A DNA stretch of 64,000 nt from Bacillota bacterium (GTDB taxonomy: Bacteria > Bacillota > Clostridia > Lachnospirales > Lachnospiraceae): NCBI GenBank assembly GCA_023408815.1, contig JAEYJO010000078.1, positions 1-64,000 on the forward strand, given 5' to 3'. Positions 1 through 8,729 of the stretch are shown here, piece after piece (the stretch's first letter is position 1; each line of letters starts with the position of its first letter). A program made the translations under genes and the position numbers. A model generated the notes under the pieces. It made no database searches. It saw nothing but the letters and a program-made list of their open reading frames with translations, and was not told where the DNA came from.

Positions 1-287
1 GATTAGGGTGTCAAAAGGTCCTTTATAAATACATTCTGGTCAATATGACCAAAACAAAAAGAACGACTGCGCCTATGGAAATATTTAGAAGTTCTTTCTC
101 TGGATATTTGAGCCATAACAGAAAACAAAACTGTTTGAGCGCAGCGAGTTTTTTGTTTTCTGTTATGTTTGGCGAGAATAGACTGAGAATTAGAACTTCT
201 TATATATTGGAATTCGGCGCAGGAGTCTTTTTGTTTTGAGCATATTGCCTAGAGACGTTAGCAAAAGGACCTTTCGACACCCTAATC
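1..287. repeat. 287-bp foldback (MITE-like) element, copy 1
   Basis: The ends are inverted: GATTAGGGTGTC opens the element and GACACCCTAATC closes it, with AAAGGTCC/GGACCTTT just inside. The interior also pairs end to end: CAATATGACC with the CATATTG region, GACTGCGCC with GGCGCAGGAGTC, AGAAGTTCT with AGAACTTCT, and ATAACAGAAAACAAAA with TTTTGTTTTCTGTTAT around a GAGCGCAGCGAG loop. The whole unit is therefore one long imperfect palindrome. A copy of the same length and high identity lies at 39808-40094. No credible protein is encoded. It begins at the first base of the window, so the left flank and any target duplication are not visible. Confidence 0.9.
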
Positions 288-301
288 CTATTACATGACA
301 A

Positions 302-325
302 AGCCTCCGGCTATACTCGGAGGCT
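302..325 (-). terminator. hairpin downstream of the minus-strand ABC operon
   Basis: AGCCTCCG and CGGAGGCT form a perfect 8-bp stem with an 8-nt loop, 70 bases past the stop of the last ABC gene. On the minus strand it is followed by only a short T stretch (TTTG), so it is a plausible but not strong intrinsic terminator. Confidence 0.55.
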
Positions 326-396
326 CAATCCAAAAAGCTTTTTTAATTATAACAGAAATACTGAGTAAAACGCTATATGTTTCAAAACATATGATT

Positions 397-2145
397 TTAT
401 GCCAGCTTCCACCCTTCCGCTTTCTCTCGAAGCTCCACAAAACGCTTATACAGCCCGTCTTGCGCTATCAGCTGGGCGTGAGTTCCCTTCTGCACAATTT
501 TTCCTTCATCTAACACAAGTATCTGCTGTGCGTTTTCGATGGTCGCAAGCCGGTGTGCGATAACGATCATCGTCTTACCTTTGGATAAAGCGGAAATCGC
601 CCGCTGGATCAAATGCTCGTTTTCAGGATCCACACTGGCTGTAGCCTCGTCCAGAATAATAACAGGCGCATCTTTTAAAATCGCCCTGGCAAGGGAAATG
701 CGCTGCTTTTCTCCGCCTGACAGGGAAGAACCTCCTTCTCCCACCACCGTATGATACCCGTCAGGCAGTCTTTCGATAAAATCATGACAGCATGCCTTCT
801 TTGCCGCCTCAACAATTTCCTCCATGGATGCCTCCGGTTTGCCGAAGCGAATATTATTCAATACCGTATCGTGAAACAGATAGACATTCTGAAATACCAT
901 ACTGATATTACTAAGCAGGCTGTCACAAGTCAGTTCCCTGATATCCGTGTCTCCAAGGAAAATACGGCCGTCATTCACATCGTAAAACCGGGCGAGAAGA
1001 TTACAAACGGTAGTCTTGCCGGAGCCGGAAGGACCTACGATAGCCGTAGTGGTGCCCTGTGGTATCTCGAATGAAATATTATCTAATACTTTTCTCTTGT
1101 CATATCCGAAGGAAACCCCCGCAAATCCGACAGAAAAATTAAGAAGCGGCTTGTTTACAGAGTCCGCGTCAATAAAACGGGCATTTTCAATCTCTTCGAT
1201 TTTATTCATAGCCGTCTCCATAAGCTCCATGGTATGAGCCGCATTATTGACCTGCTCTACCTGGGAGAACAATTCGAAGGAAAAGATAGCCATCATAAGA
1301 AAAACAGGCAGCGACAAGGAGCCGTTTATAGTCATCAGGGCCGTTATTAATACGACGGCGGCAGAGGCCAGCTTTAAGCATAGCTGGTGCATTCCGTTGC
1401 AGCCCACATAATCCAGTTCTATTTTAATATTTATTTTTCTATGGGAACGGAAAGCATCCCTGATGCCCTTTACCGCCACTCCTTCCTGCCCATATGCTTT
1501 GACCACAGCGATTCCCCGAATATATTCAATTACCGCTGTAATCAACTCATTTTGCGCCTTCTGATGTACTATGGCATTTTTATGGCTCCCTTTACTTAAC
1601 AGGTACAGAAAGAAGCCCGAGCCAGCAATACCCAAAATAGAAATCAGCGCCGCCTGCCAGCAGAAAAATACAAGACACAGGATCATGGCAGCCGCATGTA
1701 TGTATGCTCCCACCAGGGTATCCGTCATTTTCATTGCATACATCTCAAAAACGGATAAATCTGTGGTGACCGCCCCGCTGATCTCTCCCGTATTATTTTT
1801 ATCGAAGAAGCCAAGGGATACACGTTTTAAAATGTCGCCGATACGAATGCGCTCCTCCGCTGTTTTTTCAAAAGCGATACTTTCCTGAAAGGTTGCCCTC
1901 AAATAAGAAAACAGGAACCGTCCAAGAATACATACAATCATAAACGCAAGTGCCCAAAGAGCCAAAACAGGTGACAATGTTACCTCACCCCGACTATCCT
2001 TGATCATAAGATCCAGAAAATAAGCTGCCCCCATAATCGGCATTGCCGTAAACATCGTTTGGAGGAAGGAAAAAAGGAATCCCCAGTATAAGCGCTTCTT
2101 ACGCTCTCCGGTCCATAGGATAATACGTCTCATCGTTTTAAACAT
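397..2145 (-). CDS. ABC transporter, fused permease-ATPase half-transporter (YbtPQ/IrtAB-like), second of pair
   Basis: About 582 residues. An N-terminal exporter-fold membrane domain (roughly residues 1-310, about six helices) is followed by an ATPase with Walker A GPSGSGKTT, signature LSGGEKQR, Walker B VIILDEA and the H-loop IAHRL. The ATG at 2145 is chosen because AGGGAGG lies about 7 bases upstream; a GTG at 2169 in the same frame has no such site. It overlaps the preceding ABC gene by a few bases, as expected for a heterodimer partner. Linkage to an ECF importer and an AraC regulator resembles metal-chelate or siderophore uptake loci such as ybtPQ. The substrate is inferred, not shown; these folds can also export. 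Confidence 0.88.
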   Translation of the reverse strand: MFKTMRRIILWTGERKKRLYWGFLFSFLQTMFTAMPIMGAAYFLDLMIKDSRGEVTLSPVLALWALAFMIVCILGRFLFSYLRATFQESIAFEKTAEERIRIGDILKRVSLGFFDKNNTGEISGAVTTDLSVFEMYAMKMTDTLVGAYIHAAAMILCLVFFCWQAALISILGIAGSGFFLYLLSKGSHKNAIVHQKAQNELITAVIEYIRGIAVVKAYGQEGVAVKGIRDAFRSHRKINIKIELDYVGCNGMHQLCLKLASAAVVLITALMTINGSLSLPVFLMMAIFSFELFSQVEQVNNAAHTMELMETAMNKIEEIENARFIDADSVNKPLLNFSVGFAGVSFGYDKRKVLDNISFEIPQGTTTAIVGPSGSGKTTVCNLLARFYDVNDGRIFLGDTDIRELTCDSLLSNISMVFQNVYLFHDTVLNNIRFGKPEASMEEIVEAAKKACCHDFIERLPDGYHTVVGEGGSSLSGGEKQRISLARAILKDAPVIILDEATASVDPENEHLIQRAISALSKGKTMIVIAHRLATIENAQQILVLDEGKIVQKGTHAQLIAQDGLYKRFVELREKAEGWKLA

Positions 2146-3913
2146 GATATAATTCCTCCCTTCCCGCACTCGATGCAGACCAATTCTTAGCGCCTATGTG
2201 CGACTCCCACATTTCCTTATATAAGGAACAGTTTTTAAGAAGCTCCTGCTGCTTTCCCTGCGCTTCGATTTTTCCGTCATTTAATACAACGATATTATCC
2301 GCATCCTTAATCGTCGAAAGCCGGTGGGCAATTACCAGCAGGGTTTTTCCTTCGGTGAGAGCCGCTATGGAAGCCTGAAGCTGCGCTTCATTCTCCGGGT
2401 CGGTAAATGCTGTGGCTTCATCAAGTATGACGATCGGTGCATTCTTTAGTATGGCGCGGGCAATGGCAATTCTCTGCCGCTCGCCGCCGGAAAGTCTTCC
2501 TCCCGCTTCTCCTGCGGTTGTGTCCCAGCCATTTTCAAAGCGGCCGATAAATTCTTCGCAGCAGGCTGCTTTCCCGGCGGCAAATACTTCCTCATCCTCG
2601 GCTGCCGGATTACCCAGTCTGATATTCTCCAGCAGAGAACAGTTGAACAGAAAATTCTCCTGTGATACAAAGCTGACTATCTCTGAAAGCTGTGAAAAAG
2701 GAATCCTTCGAATATCTTCTCCACCTATCGATATGGAGCCCTTCGATACATCCCAAAATCTCGCTATCAGCCTTGCAACCGTAGATTTTCCGCTGCCGGA
2801 AGGGCCTACAAGGGCTGTAAAGCCGCCCTGCGGAATCGTCAGGTTTATTTTCTGCAGAACATCTCCATGCTTATCATTATAGGCAAAGGATATATCCTGA
2901 AGCCTTATGTCATACCCGCTCAACCTGACAGTTCCTTCTGCTTCCGAAAGCTCCGGCATGCCTAGTACTTCATTCACATCATTGATCGCATACTGGATGG
3001 ACTTATAATCGTTAACCGCGATGGTGAACCAGCTTGCAGGGCCGATAATGCTCATGGAGAGAATAATTGCAAGCGTTATCTGTGCGGGCGTAAGTGCGCC
3101 GTTTAAATACAACAGAATCCCTGCCGGCAGCACCCCCAATAGAGTGGCGGGTAAAATCGCACTGCCCAGATTCATCAGGCCCCATGTGGAGCGAAACCAG
3201 TCGAGGGTAAATTCCTTAAAGCTTTTTACCGCCTCCTCATACTTCCGGTAAGACCCGGCAGACTGATTGAATGCCTTGATCACCTGAATACCTTCCGTAT
3301 ATTCAATAATTACGCTATTCACATGATTAGATGCTTTCATATACTTGTCGTACTGAGCCCCGTAACTTCGCATCATAACGGCATATACAGCTCCGCCAAG
3401 GGGTACACAGACAAGAGCTGCCAATGCAATTCTCCAGTCCATAATCAGCATATATCCGAACACGCATACAGGCAGAAGCAGTCTGGAAATCCCTTCCGGG
3501 ACCATGTGGGCCAGCGGAAGCTCTATGGTTTCCACCCTGTCCATAATAACATTTTTCAGATTTCCTGCTGTTTGGGACAGCACCGTCCCAAGCGGTGCCC
3601 GCATCAGCTTACGGGACAATTCGAGCCGTATACTTTCCAGAATCCGGTAAGCTGACACATGTGAAAAGCTCGTAGATATGCCATGAAACAACAGCTTTAT
3701 TATATAACCTCCGGCAGAAACAGCCACCCATAAAAAAATCGCCTGGGGAACAGCATTTCCTTCAAAAAACAAAAGGATAATCTCATATACCCCAAGATAA
3801 GGAACTAATCCGCCCGCCACACTGATAACAGCGAAAAGAACGGATAATATCATTTTCCCCCGACACTCTCCTGCAAAAGAAAGCACCGATGCAAATGTAC
3901 CTTTTTTCTTCAT
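2138..3913 (-). CDS. ABC transporter, fused permease-ATPase half-transporter (YbtPQ/IrtAB-like), first of pair
   Basis: About 591 residues with the same two-domain plan as its downstream neighbour: membrane domain, then ATPase with GPSGSGKST, LSGGERQR, VILDEATA and IAHRL. The ATG at 3913 follows GGAGGTG at an 8-base spacing; the longer frame to 3958 lacks a ribosome site. The stop overlaps the start of the next gene, so the two are almost certainly co-translated and form a heterodimer. A strong compound hairpin (3975-4041) separates it from the AraC gene upstream, so its expression may be partly uncoupled from the ECF genes. Confidence 0.88.
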   Translation of the reverse strand: MKKKGTFASVLSFAGECRGKMILSVLFAVISVAGGLVPYLGVYEIILLFFEGNAVPQAIFLWVAVSAGGYIIKLLFHGISTSFSHVSAYRILESIRLELSRKLMRAPLGTVLSQTAGNLKNVIMDRVETIELPLAHMVPEGISRLLLPVCVFGYMLIMDWRIALAALVCVPLGGAVYAVMMRSYGAQYDKYMKASNHVNSVIIEYTEGIQVIKAFNQSAGSYRKYEEAVKSFKEFTLDWFRSTWGLMNLGSAILPATLLGVLPAGILLYLNGALTPAQITLAIILSMSIIGPASWFTIAVNDYKSIQYAINDVNEVLGMPELSEAEGTVRLSGYDIRLQDISFAYNDKHGDVLQKINLTIPQGGFTALVGPSGSGKSTVARLIARFWDVSKGSISIGGEDIRRIPFSQLSEIVSFVSQENFLFNCSLLENIRLGNPAAEDEEVFAAGKAACCEEFIGRFENGWDTTAGEAGGRLSGGERQRIAIARAILKNAPIVILDEATAFTDPENEAQLQASIAALTEGKTLLVIAHRLSTIKDADNIVVLNDGKIEAQGKQQELLKNCSLYKEMWESHIGAKNWSASSAGREELYHV

Positions 3914-3974
3914 ATTAGAAGCACCTCCAATGATAAACCGGAAAAATGCGCAATGCATATTCTCGGGTTTTATT

Positions 3975-4041
3975 AATAAAAGACGCCCCTCAACTCTGCC
4001 TGACTTTTAAAGTCAGACCCCAATGAGGAACGTCTTTTATT
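3975..4041 (-). terminator. compound nested hairpin between araC-like gene and ABC pair
   Basis: An outer stem AATAAAAGACG (3975-3985) pairs with CGTCTTTTATT (4031-4041). Inside it CCTCA/TGAGG and TGACTT/AAGTCA form further stems. On the minus strand the outer 3' arm ends in a T-rich stretch, so it can terminate or attenuate transcription before the ABC pair. The T-rich tract is inside the stem, so it could be bidirectional. Confidence 0.65.
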
Positions 4042-4093
4042 ATATTCTGTCGGATTTTCTCCGTCTGCTCCGGATATACATTCCACGCTCCAT

Positions 4094-5044
4094 TCAGACG
4101 GAACTTTTCCGGTACTCCGAAGGACTCATCCCGATAACCGACTGGAAAGCCGATGCAAATTTACTCGCATTCTCATAACCAACCCTCCCGGCGATCGTCA
4201 CAACGGAATCCTCAGTGTTTTTCAGCATCAACGCCGCTGCGTTCATGCGGTAGGATTTCATATACGCGTAAATAGACGTTCCATACACACCTTTAAAGCA
4301 CAGCTTCATCGATGTGAGTGGAAAGTCGAAACGCTCCGATAAATCGTCAAGTGTATAGCGCTGCTCCAGATCGTCGGTGAGCAGTGATACGATATCTTTT
4401 ACCTTTTCTACCTGAGATTTGTAGAAATACGGACGTTCACCGCCTTCCTCGGATACCTCCGTCGCATCCAAAAACAAAAGAAGCTCCAGCACTTTTATCC
4501 TGAAATACTGCATTCTTACATGGTCTGCCAGATGATACAGTTCTGAGAAAACATGCTCGATCTGCTTGCCCGCACGCATAATAAAAGCCTTGTTCGCAGG
4601 ACAGAATTTCACCTTCAGCCTCCTGATATCCACAGAAAATCCATCCATCACATGAAACAGGGACTTCTCTGCTTCATCAATGCAAAAACCGACGGTAAGA
4701 CCATGGTAATGATTCAGCGGAAAACGGAAATCGTGACGATGATAAGCTCTTGAATTAATCTGAACATCACCGGCCTCGATATAAATGTATTTATTCTGCT
4801 CTACTTTCCACTCAATTCTTCCCTCACGGCAATGGTCGATGCAGAACATTTCCACCTTCGGCTGAAATCCCGAAAAGCAGTGCTCCATATGAAAATCATT
4901 ATACAAAAGATACACTCCGGGAAATACGTCATAAACGGTCATAATGCCTTCTCCGCACTCATCTCTAAGACGAAAAACGGCACAGTCATCATTCTCACAG
5001 ACCTTGCATACATTATCTCCCATATCCTTCGCATCAAGAACCAT
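4094..5044 (-). CDS. AraC-family transcriptional regulator
   Basis: 316 residues. The last hundred or so residues form the double helix-turn-helix typical of AraC (LDDLSERFDFPLTSMKLCFK, then the second motif ending in GYENASKFASAFQ and SPSEYRK). The N-terminal two thirds is the ligand-sensing part, cupin-like in the family but not clearly assigned here. The ATG at 5044 follows GAAAGAGGTG and overlaps the end of the ECF ATPase gene by 11 bases. Its place between an importer and a YbtPQ-like pair recalls YbtA of the yersiniabactin locus, so it probably activates the flanking transporters when their substrate is present. That role is inferred. Confidence 0.88.
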   Translation of the reverse strand: MVLDAKDMGDNVCKVCENDDCAVFRLRDECGEGIMTVYDVFPGVYLLYNDFHMEHCFSGFQPKVEMFCIDHCREGRIEWKVEQNKYIYIEAGDVQINSRAYHRHDFRFPLNHYHGLTVGFCIDEAEKSLFHVMDGFSVDIRRLKVKFCPANKAFIMRAGKQIEHVFSELYHLADHVRMQYFRIKVLELLLFLDATEVSEEGGERPYFYKSQVEKVKDIVSLLTDDLEQRYTLDDLSERFDFPLTSMKLCFKGVYGTSIYAYMKSYRMNAAALMLKNTEDSVVTIAGRVGYENASKFASAFQSVIGMSPSEYRKSSV

Positions 5045-6539
5045 AACACACCTCTTTCCCCGGCAGATCTTCGGTAAAAAATTCCATCATCTTCGCCCGC
5101 CCCGCCTCATCGAGAGGGTAATTACCCCATAACTGTCCTTTTTCGATATGCAGGATATGTGTGGCGCAGGAAAGAATCAGTTCAGGGTCATGCGTAACGA
5201 CAAAAACAGTTTTACCTTGCTTTTGCAGCTTTCTGATACTTTCCGCCACCTCCTCCATATGCCTCAGATCCAGGCCGCTGGTGGGCTCGTCAAATACAAG
5301 AATGCTGCGTTTTGATGCCAACGCCGAAGCGATGGCAATTCGCTGCTTTTGACCTCCAGACAACGCCATGGGATGTGTCTGCTTAAAGGGCAGCAAATCC
5401 AGGGCTTCTAAAATGCTCTCCGCCGCCTTCTCATCTTCCTTTTCCATAGACATCAGAACTTCATCCAGCACACTTTCGGTAAAAAGCTGATGGTTCACGT
5501 CCTGCATGACCAGATAGCATGAATCGAGGCGTTTTCTCGCCTTAAATATACCGCCCTGATATTCAAGTATGCTTTTATCCTTTTTCAAAAGGCCGCAAAG
5601 GCTTCTCACAAATGTGGTTTTGCCCGCCCCGTTGTGACCAATTACGGCAATTACCCCGTTTTCCGGCAGCCTGGCGGAAGAAATGTCCAGGAGCCGTTCC
5701 TCCCTGGAATAAGAGAACTTAAGGTTTTTAACAGTCAGCCATTTCTTTTCGGACTCAGCGTATGCACCGCTGCCCTTTAGCTTTGTAAGCGTAGATATCC
5801 TAAGCCCCCGCTCACGAAAGAAGGACGGCTGCATACTATAGAATTCTTCTCCTGTATATTCTTCGCAGATTTCACCATCTTTCATATAGAGCACCCTATC
5901 TGCGATTCCCTGCATAAAATACAGGCGATGCTCGGCAATCAGTATTGTCTTTCCCTCCGCCTTCCATACGGCGATAATGCTCTGAAGATCCTTCACGCCT
6001 CGCATGTCCAGATTAGAGGTTGGCTCGTCCAGCACGATGATATCGGGCCCTAATGCACTGACACAGCCGCAGGCAATTTTCTGTTTCTCTCCGCCGGAAA
6101 GCTTAAAAATGCTTCGATCTAACAGCGGCTTAAGAGAGAGCTCGTCCGCCGCCTGCGAAATACGCTTTAGCACTTCATTCTCATTCATACCGAGGTTCTC
6201 ACAGCCGAAGGCCAGCTCGCTGGTGGTATCCACATTGAAGAACTGGGAACGCGGATTCTGAAAAACGGAGCCTACTGTTTTCGCCAGATCATACAGCGGA
6301 GTATCAGGTATGCTATCTCCGCAGACTCTTATCTCCCCGGCAAGAGTGCCCTCATAATAGTGGGGAATCAAACCATTTACCAATCTGGTCAAAGTCGTTT
6401 TTCCACAGCCGGATTCACCGCACAGGAGAACAGCTTCGCCCTTCCTTATATGTAAATCGATTCGTTTTAACCCTGAAGTACCGTTTTCACCGGCATAAAA
6501 AAAACGAATATCGTTAAATTCTATCATTTTTATACCCAT
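5034..6539 (-). CDS. ECF transporter energizing ATPase, two ABC domains in one chain
   Basis: About 500 residues holding two ABC domains. The first has Walker A GESGCGKTT, signature LSGGEKQK and IIVLDEPTSNLD; the second has GHNGAGKTT, LSGGQKQR and ILVFDEPTSGLD. This is the fused form of EcfA1/EcfA2 that powers an energy-coupling-factor importer. The start is uncertain: AAAGGAG precedes ATG 6539 too closely and ATG 6527 rather distantly. It follows the T-component gene and precedes the AraC gene in one minus-strand operon. Confidence 0.88.
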   Translation of the reverse strand: MGIKMIEFNDIRFFYAGENGTSGLKRIDLHIRKGEAVLLCGESGCGKTTLTRLVNGLIPHYYEGTLAGEIRVCGDSIPDTPLYDLAKTVGSVFQNPRSQFFNVDTTSELAFGCENLGMNENEVLKRISQAADELSLKPLLDRSIFKLSGGEKQKIACGCVSALGPDIIVLDEPTSNLDMRGVKDLQSIIAVWKAEGKTILIAEHRLYFMQGIADRVLYMKDGEICEEYTGEEFYSMQPSFFRERGLRISTLTKLKGSGAYAESEKKWLTVKNLKFSYSREERLLDISSARLPENGVIAVIGHNGAGKTTFVRSLCGLLKKDKSILEYQGGIFKARKRLDSCYLVMQDVNHQLFTESVLDEVLMSMEKEDEKAAESILEALDLLPFKQTHPMALSGGQKQRIAIASALASKRSILVFDEPTSGLDLRHMEEVAESIRKLQKQGKTVFVVTHDPELILSCATHILHIEKGQLWGNYPLDEAGRAKMMEFFTEDLPGKEVCYGS

Positions 6540-6586
6540 ACTCCTTTCAGTCTTATGCCTCATATCCCCTTTGGGGGACCCAAATA

Positions 6587-7318
6587 CTATGTCACTTTTT
6601 CAAAAAGCAGTGCAATCACGCCGACAGCACAAATCAACATTGCCGCAGCGTCAAATCCCTTAAAGCCAATTTTGCATATATTAGTACGTCCTATCGGCGC
6701 TCCCAAACCTCTGGTCAAAGCTGCCGCCGATAATTCTTCTCCAATCTTCGCACAGGAGATCATCAACGGGACCATGCGGTATTCCAGCATTTTGGCAGGC
6801 TTACCGCCTCCGAAGCGGATTCCCCGCATGCGCATGGCATCACCAATTGCTCCATACTCTTCTACGACCGTCGGAAAAAAGCGAAACATGACGGACAGAG
6901 GGATAGACAGCTTCTGAGGAAGCTTCATCCGCTCCATTGCCGCCATAAATTCACTTACCGTAGTTGTATTTACGAGATAGCTGCCCATGGCGATTCCCGG
7001 CATGAACCGTGAGAACATACCGCAGCAGGCTATTACGATAAAGTTCACAAAGCCGGTGGTCACCGGGACTAAAAATATTTCTCCTGCAAAAGCGAATATG
7101 TATACTGTCGTATAGATAACTGCCGCTCTCCACTTCCTCGAACACAAAAATAAGAGAAGCGGTACTGCGGTAAGCATCGGCTTTATTACATTCATCGCGC
7201 CGTCGCTTCCTCCTCCTATCAGCACGGAGGCGCTTGTCACTACCAAGAGCATTTTTGTGCGCGGATCCAGCATTGATCCGCCTCTTTTTTGTGAGCTTTG
7301 CATCATCTCCTTTGCCAT
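6587..7318 (-). CDS. ECF transporter T component (EcfT/CbiQ family)
   Basis: 243 residues, largely hydrophobic, with about five to six membrane segments. The C-terminal half carries the coupling-helix signature of the family (SISCAKIGEELSAAALTRG-like region with the A-R-G motif). Its ATG shares a base with the stop of the S component (TAATG at 7316-7320), which implies translational coupling. It should form the S-T-A importer complex with its two neighbours. Confidence 0.85.
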   Translation of the reverse strand: MAKEMMQSSQKRGGSMLDPRTKMLLVVTSASVLIGGGSDGAMNVIKPMLTAVPLLLFLCSRKWRAAVIYTTVYIFAFAGEIFLVPVTTGFVNFIVIACCGMFSRFMPGIAMGSYLVNTTTVSEFMAAMERMKLPQKLSIPLSVMFRFFPTVVEEYGAIGDAMRMRGIRFGGGKPAKMLEYRMVPLMISCAKIGEELSAAALTRGLGAPIGRTNICKIGFKGFDAAAMLICAVGVIALLFEKVT

Positions 7319-7899
7319 TACGCAATTCCTGCCCTGATAAAATGCTTTTTCAAAAGCGATCTGCCAAGAAGTGCTCCTAACAGTCCCGAAATGAAGCAGG
7401 CAGCAAGCAGCGGCAAAAGACTCCAGTCCGGCATGTAGCCCATAAGAGTATCCGCATACTCCTGACCATATCCTGAAATCAACATCTCGTAGTAGTTACT
7501 GCGGGTTATGATAATGGGAATAAAGTTACCGATTACCCACATGGAAAATATACCATACCCTAAAATGCTCTTCTTAACGCTTACATATCCCCCGGATTTA
7601 AATACCAGGTCCGCAAGAACACCGAACAACGGTGCCGTGAAAATCACCCATACTCCCATCCCCATCAGTCCTATGATAATCCCAATCAATACCGCCATAA
7701 TGGTGACCAGTCCGAACTTTTTTACCTTCGTAAGAAAAAGCATGAACGGGATTCCTCCGATTAACGGAACTAATACCGATAAAAGCGGGATAAAAATCGG
7801 AATATAGCCAAGCATGGCTACCGCCATGGAAACGACAAACATAATTGCCGTAAAAATTCCGACGTTAATTAAATCCTTTGCCTGTATCTTTTGCTTCAT
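7318..7899 (-). CDS. ECF transporter S component, MptD/Trep_Strep family
   Basis: About 193 residues. The ATG at 7899 is selected because GAGGAGG lies 9 bases upstream; the open frame extends to 8067 without another good start. It is an integral membrane protein with about five or six helices. It resembles the Trep_Strep/MptD-type putative substrate-binding subunits of ECF importers, a group whose substrate is not established. It is the first gene of the ECF-AraC-ABC run, and a GGTTAG-N6-CTAACC inverted repeat sits directly upstream. Confidence 0.8.
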   Translation of the reverse strand: MKQKIQAKDLINVGIFTAIMFVVSMAVAMLGYIPIFIPLLSVLVPLIGGIPFMLFLTKVKKFGLVTIMAVLIGIIIGLMGMGVWVIFTAPLFGVLADLVFKSGGYVSVKKSILGYGIFSMWVIGNFIPIIITRSNYYEMLISGYGQEYADTLMGYMPDWSLLPLLAACFISGLLGALLGRSLLKKHFIRAGIA

Positions 7900-7919
7900 A
7901 AATGAATTCCTCCTCATTT

Positions 7920-7937
7920 GGTTAGATATGACTAACC
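7920..7937. promoter_or_regulatory. inverted repeat GGTTAG-N6-CTAACC, operator of the ECF operon
   Basis: Perfect 6-bp arms with a 6-bp spacer, about 20 bases upstream of the S-component start. The core TTAG-N6-CTAA recurs at 8471-8484 and 9366-9377 in front of the divergent transport genes. The half-sites look like those of iron-sensing DtxR/IdeR repressors, but the spacing is longer, so the binding protein is unknown. Confidence 0.6.
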
Positions 7938-8072
7938 ACAAATTTATTTGAAAGGCCGTGCCGAAGCCAGGCCTTTCATGAAGCGAGTATATCACCCTGC
8001 CCGCTCTTTCTCTGCCCCAAAAGGCCGCGAGCAATCCAAAAAGACAGAAAATGTCTGAATGGAGCATAATCG

Positions 8073-8330
8073 TTACTTGCGTAACGCAGAAAAAATCCCT
8101 TTTTTTTCATAAGGAGCCTTATCGACAGCCACCGCCTGATAGCCGGTATTCTCTATCACGCTTTTCAGCTTTTCTTCGTCGATATCCTGCTCCGTGAGAA
8201 TGACCATGCGTCCTTTTCCATGAGAGGAAGTAACCTTTTTTATAGGAAAAGCTCCTCTTACCGCATCGTTTAAGTGAGCTTCACACATGCCGCACTGCAT
8301 GCCCTTTATTTTAATTGTAATTTCGATCAT
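8073..8330 (-). CDS. small heavy-metal-associated (HMA) domain protein
   Basis: 85 residues. It carries the metal-binding loop GMQCGMCEAH near the N-terminus (CxxC), followed by the usual HMA beta-alpha-beta-beta-alpha-beta pattern ending in VIENTGYQAV. Family members are copper or other soft-metal chaperones or the metal-binding parts of P-type ATPases, but no ATPase is adjacent. AGGAAG precedes the ATG at a good spacing. It lies just upstream of the ECF operon on the same strand, which supports a metal theme for the island. Confidence 0.85.
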   Translation of the reverse strand: MIEITIKIKGMQCGMCEAHLNDAVRGAFPIKKVTSSHGKGRMVILTEQDIDEEKLKSVIENTGYQAVAVDKAPYEKKGIFSALRK

Positions 8331-8470
8331 TTCTGCACTTCCTTTCTTACCGTATCATAATCATAGTAAAACATTTTAGTACAAGCAGATTATTTATATG
8401 TACATATTTTTATATACGCCTGAAAATTACATGTTGGGATATGTCGTTCTTAATTATGGATTTACAACAG

Positions 8471-8484
8471 TTAGATTACTCTAA
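8471..8484. promoter_or_regulatory. TTAG-N6-CTAA inverted repeat
   Basis: TTAGATTACTCTAA matches the core of the sites at 7920 and 9364. An overlapping perfect 6-3-6 repeat AGATTA-CTC-TAATCT is also present. It lies between the HMA gene and the tetR-like gene. Confidence 0.45.
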
Positions 8485-8554
8485 TCTATTGAAGAAGAAT
8501 AGCACCGTTTCCACCACTTTGTCAATATAAAAACTCAATTTCATAACGATATAT

Positions 8555-8583
8555 TGTTACTGTTCACTCCGTTCACAGTAACA
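8555..8583. repeat. small dispersed palindrome, copy A
   Basis: TGTTACTGT and ACAGTAACA arms flank TCACTCCGTTC. Nearly the same sequence occurs inverted at 47181-47209, so this is a dispersed intergenic palindrome (REP-like) rather than a site private to this promoter. Confidence 0.7.
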
Positions 8584-8644
8584 CATGGTCAATCTTTATT
8601 TTCGTCCCTTTAAAGTGTAAAAATTATCATTTAGTTATAAATTC

Positions 8645-8673
8645 TTGACAACCGCTATCCCGTTGCCTAGAAT
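8645..8673 (+). promoter_or_regulatory. sigma-70-type promoter of tetR-like gene
   Basis: TTGACA (8645-8650), a 17-base spacer and TAGAAT (8668-8673), 57 bases upstream of the tetR-like start. Confidence 0.75.
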
Positions 8674-8674
8674 A

Positions 8675-8698
8675 TAACGGTGTTATATAACATTGTTA
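8675..8698. promoter_or_regulatory. 24-bp palindromic operator, probably TetR autoregulation
   Basis: TAAC and GTTA ends surround a perfect core TGTTATATAACA (8681-8692). It begins directly after the -10 box of the tetR-like promoter, where a bound repressor would block initiation. Confidence 0.65.
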
Positions 8699-8729
8699 CA
8701 TACCATCTTACTGCCAAAGAGGTGAATAA

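Larger units (their letters stand above)
8331..8729. other. 399-base divergent regulatory gap
   Basis: No gene is seen. The gap holds a TTAG-N6-CTAA repeat, a 29-bp dispersed palindrome, a consensus promoter and a 24-bp operator, each listed separately. Confidence 0.8.

Noticed and set aside
45..239. Short open frame inside the 287-bp element
   Set aside because: It lies in a palindrome, lacks a ribosome site, and the equivalent frame is broken by a stop in copy 2.
8555..8583. Palindrome first taken as a TetR operator
   Set aside because: A near-copy occurs at 47181-47209 away from any tetR, so it is a dispersed repeat. The better operator is at 8675-8698.
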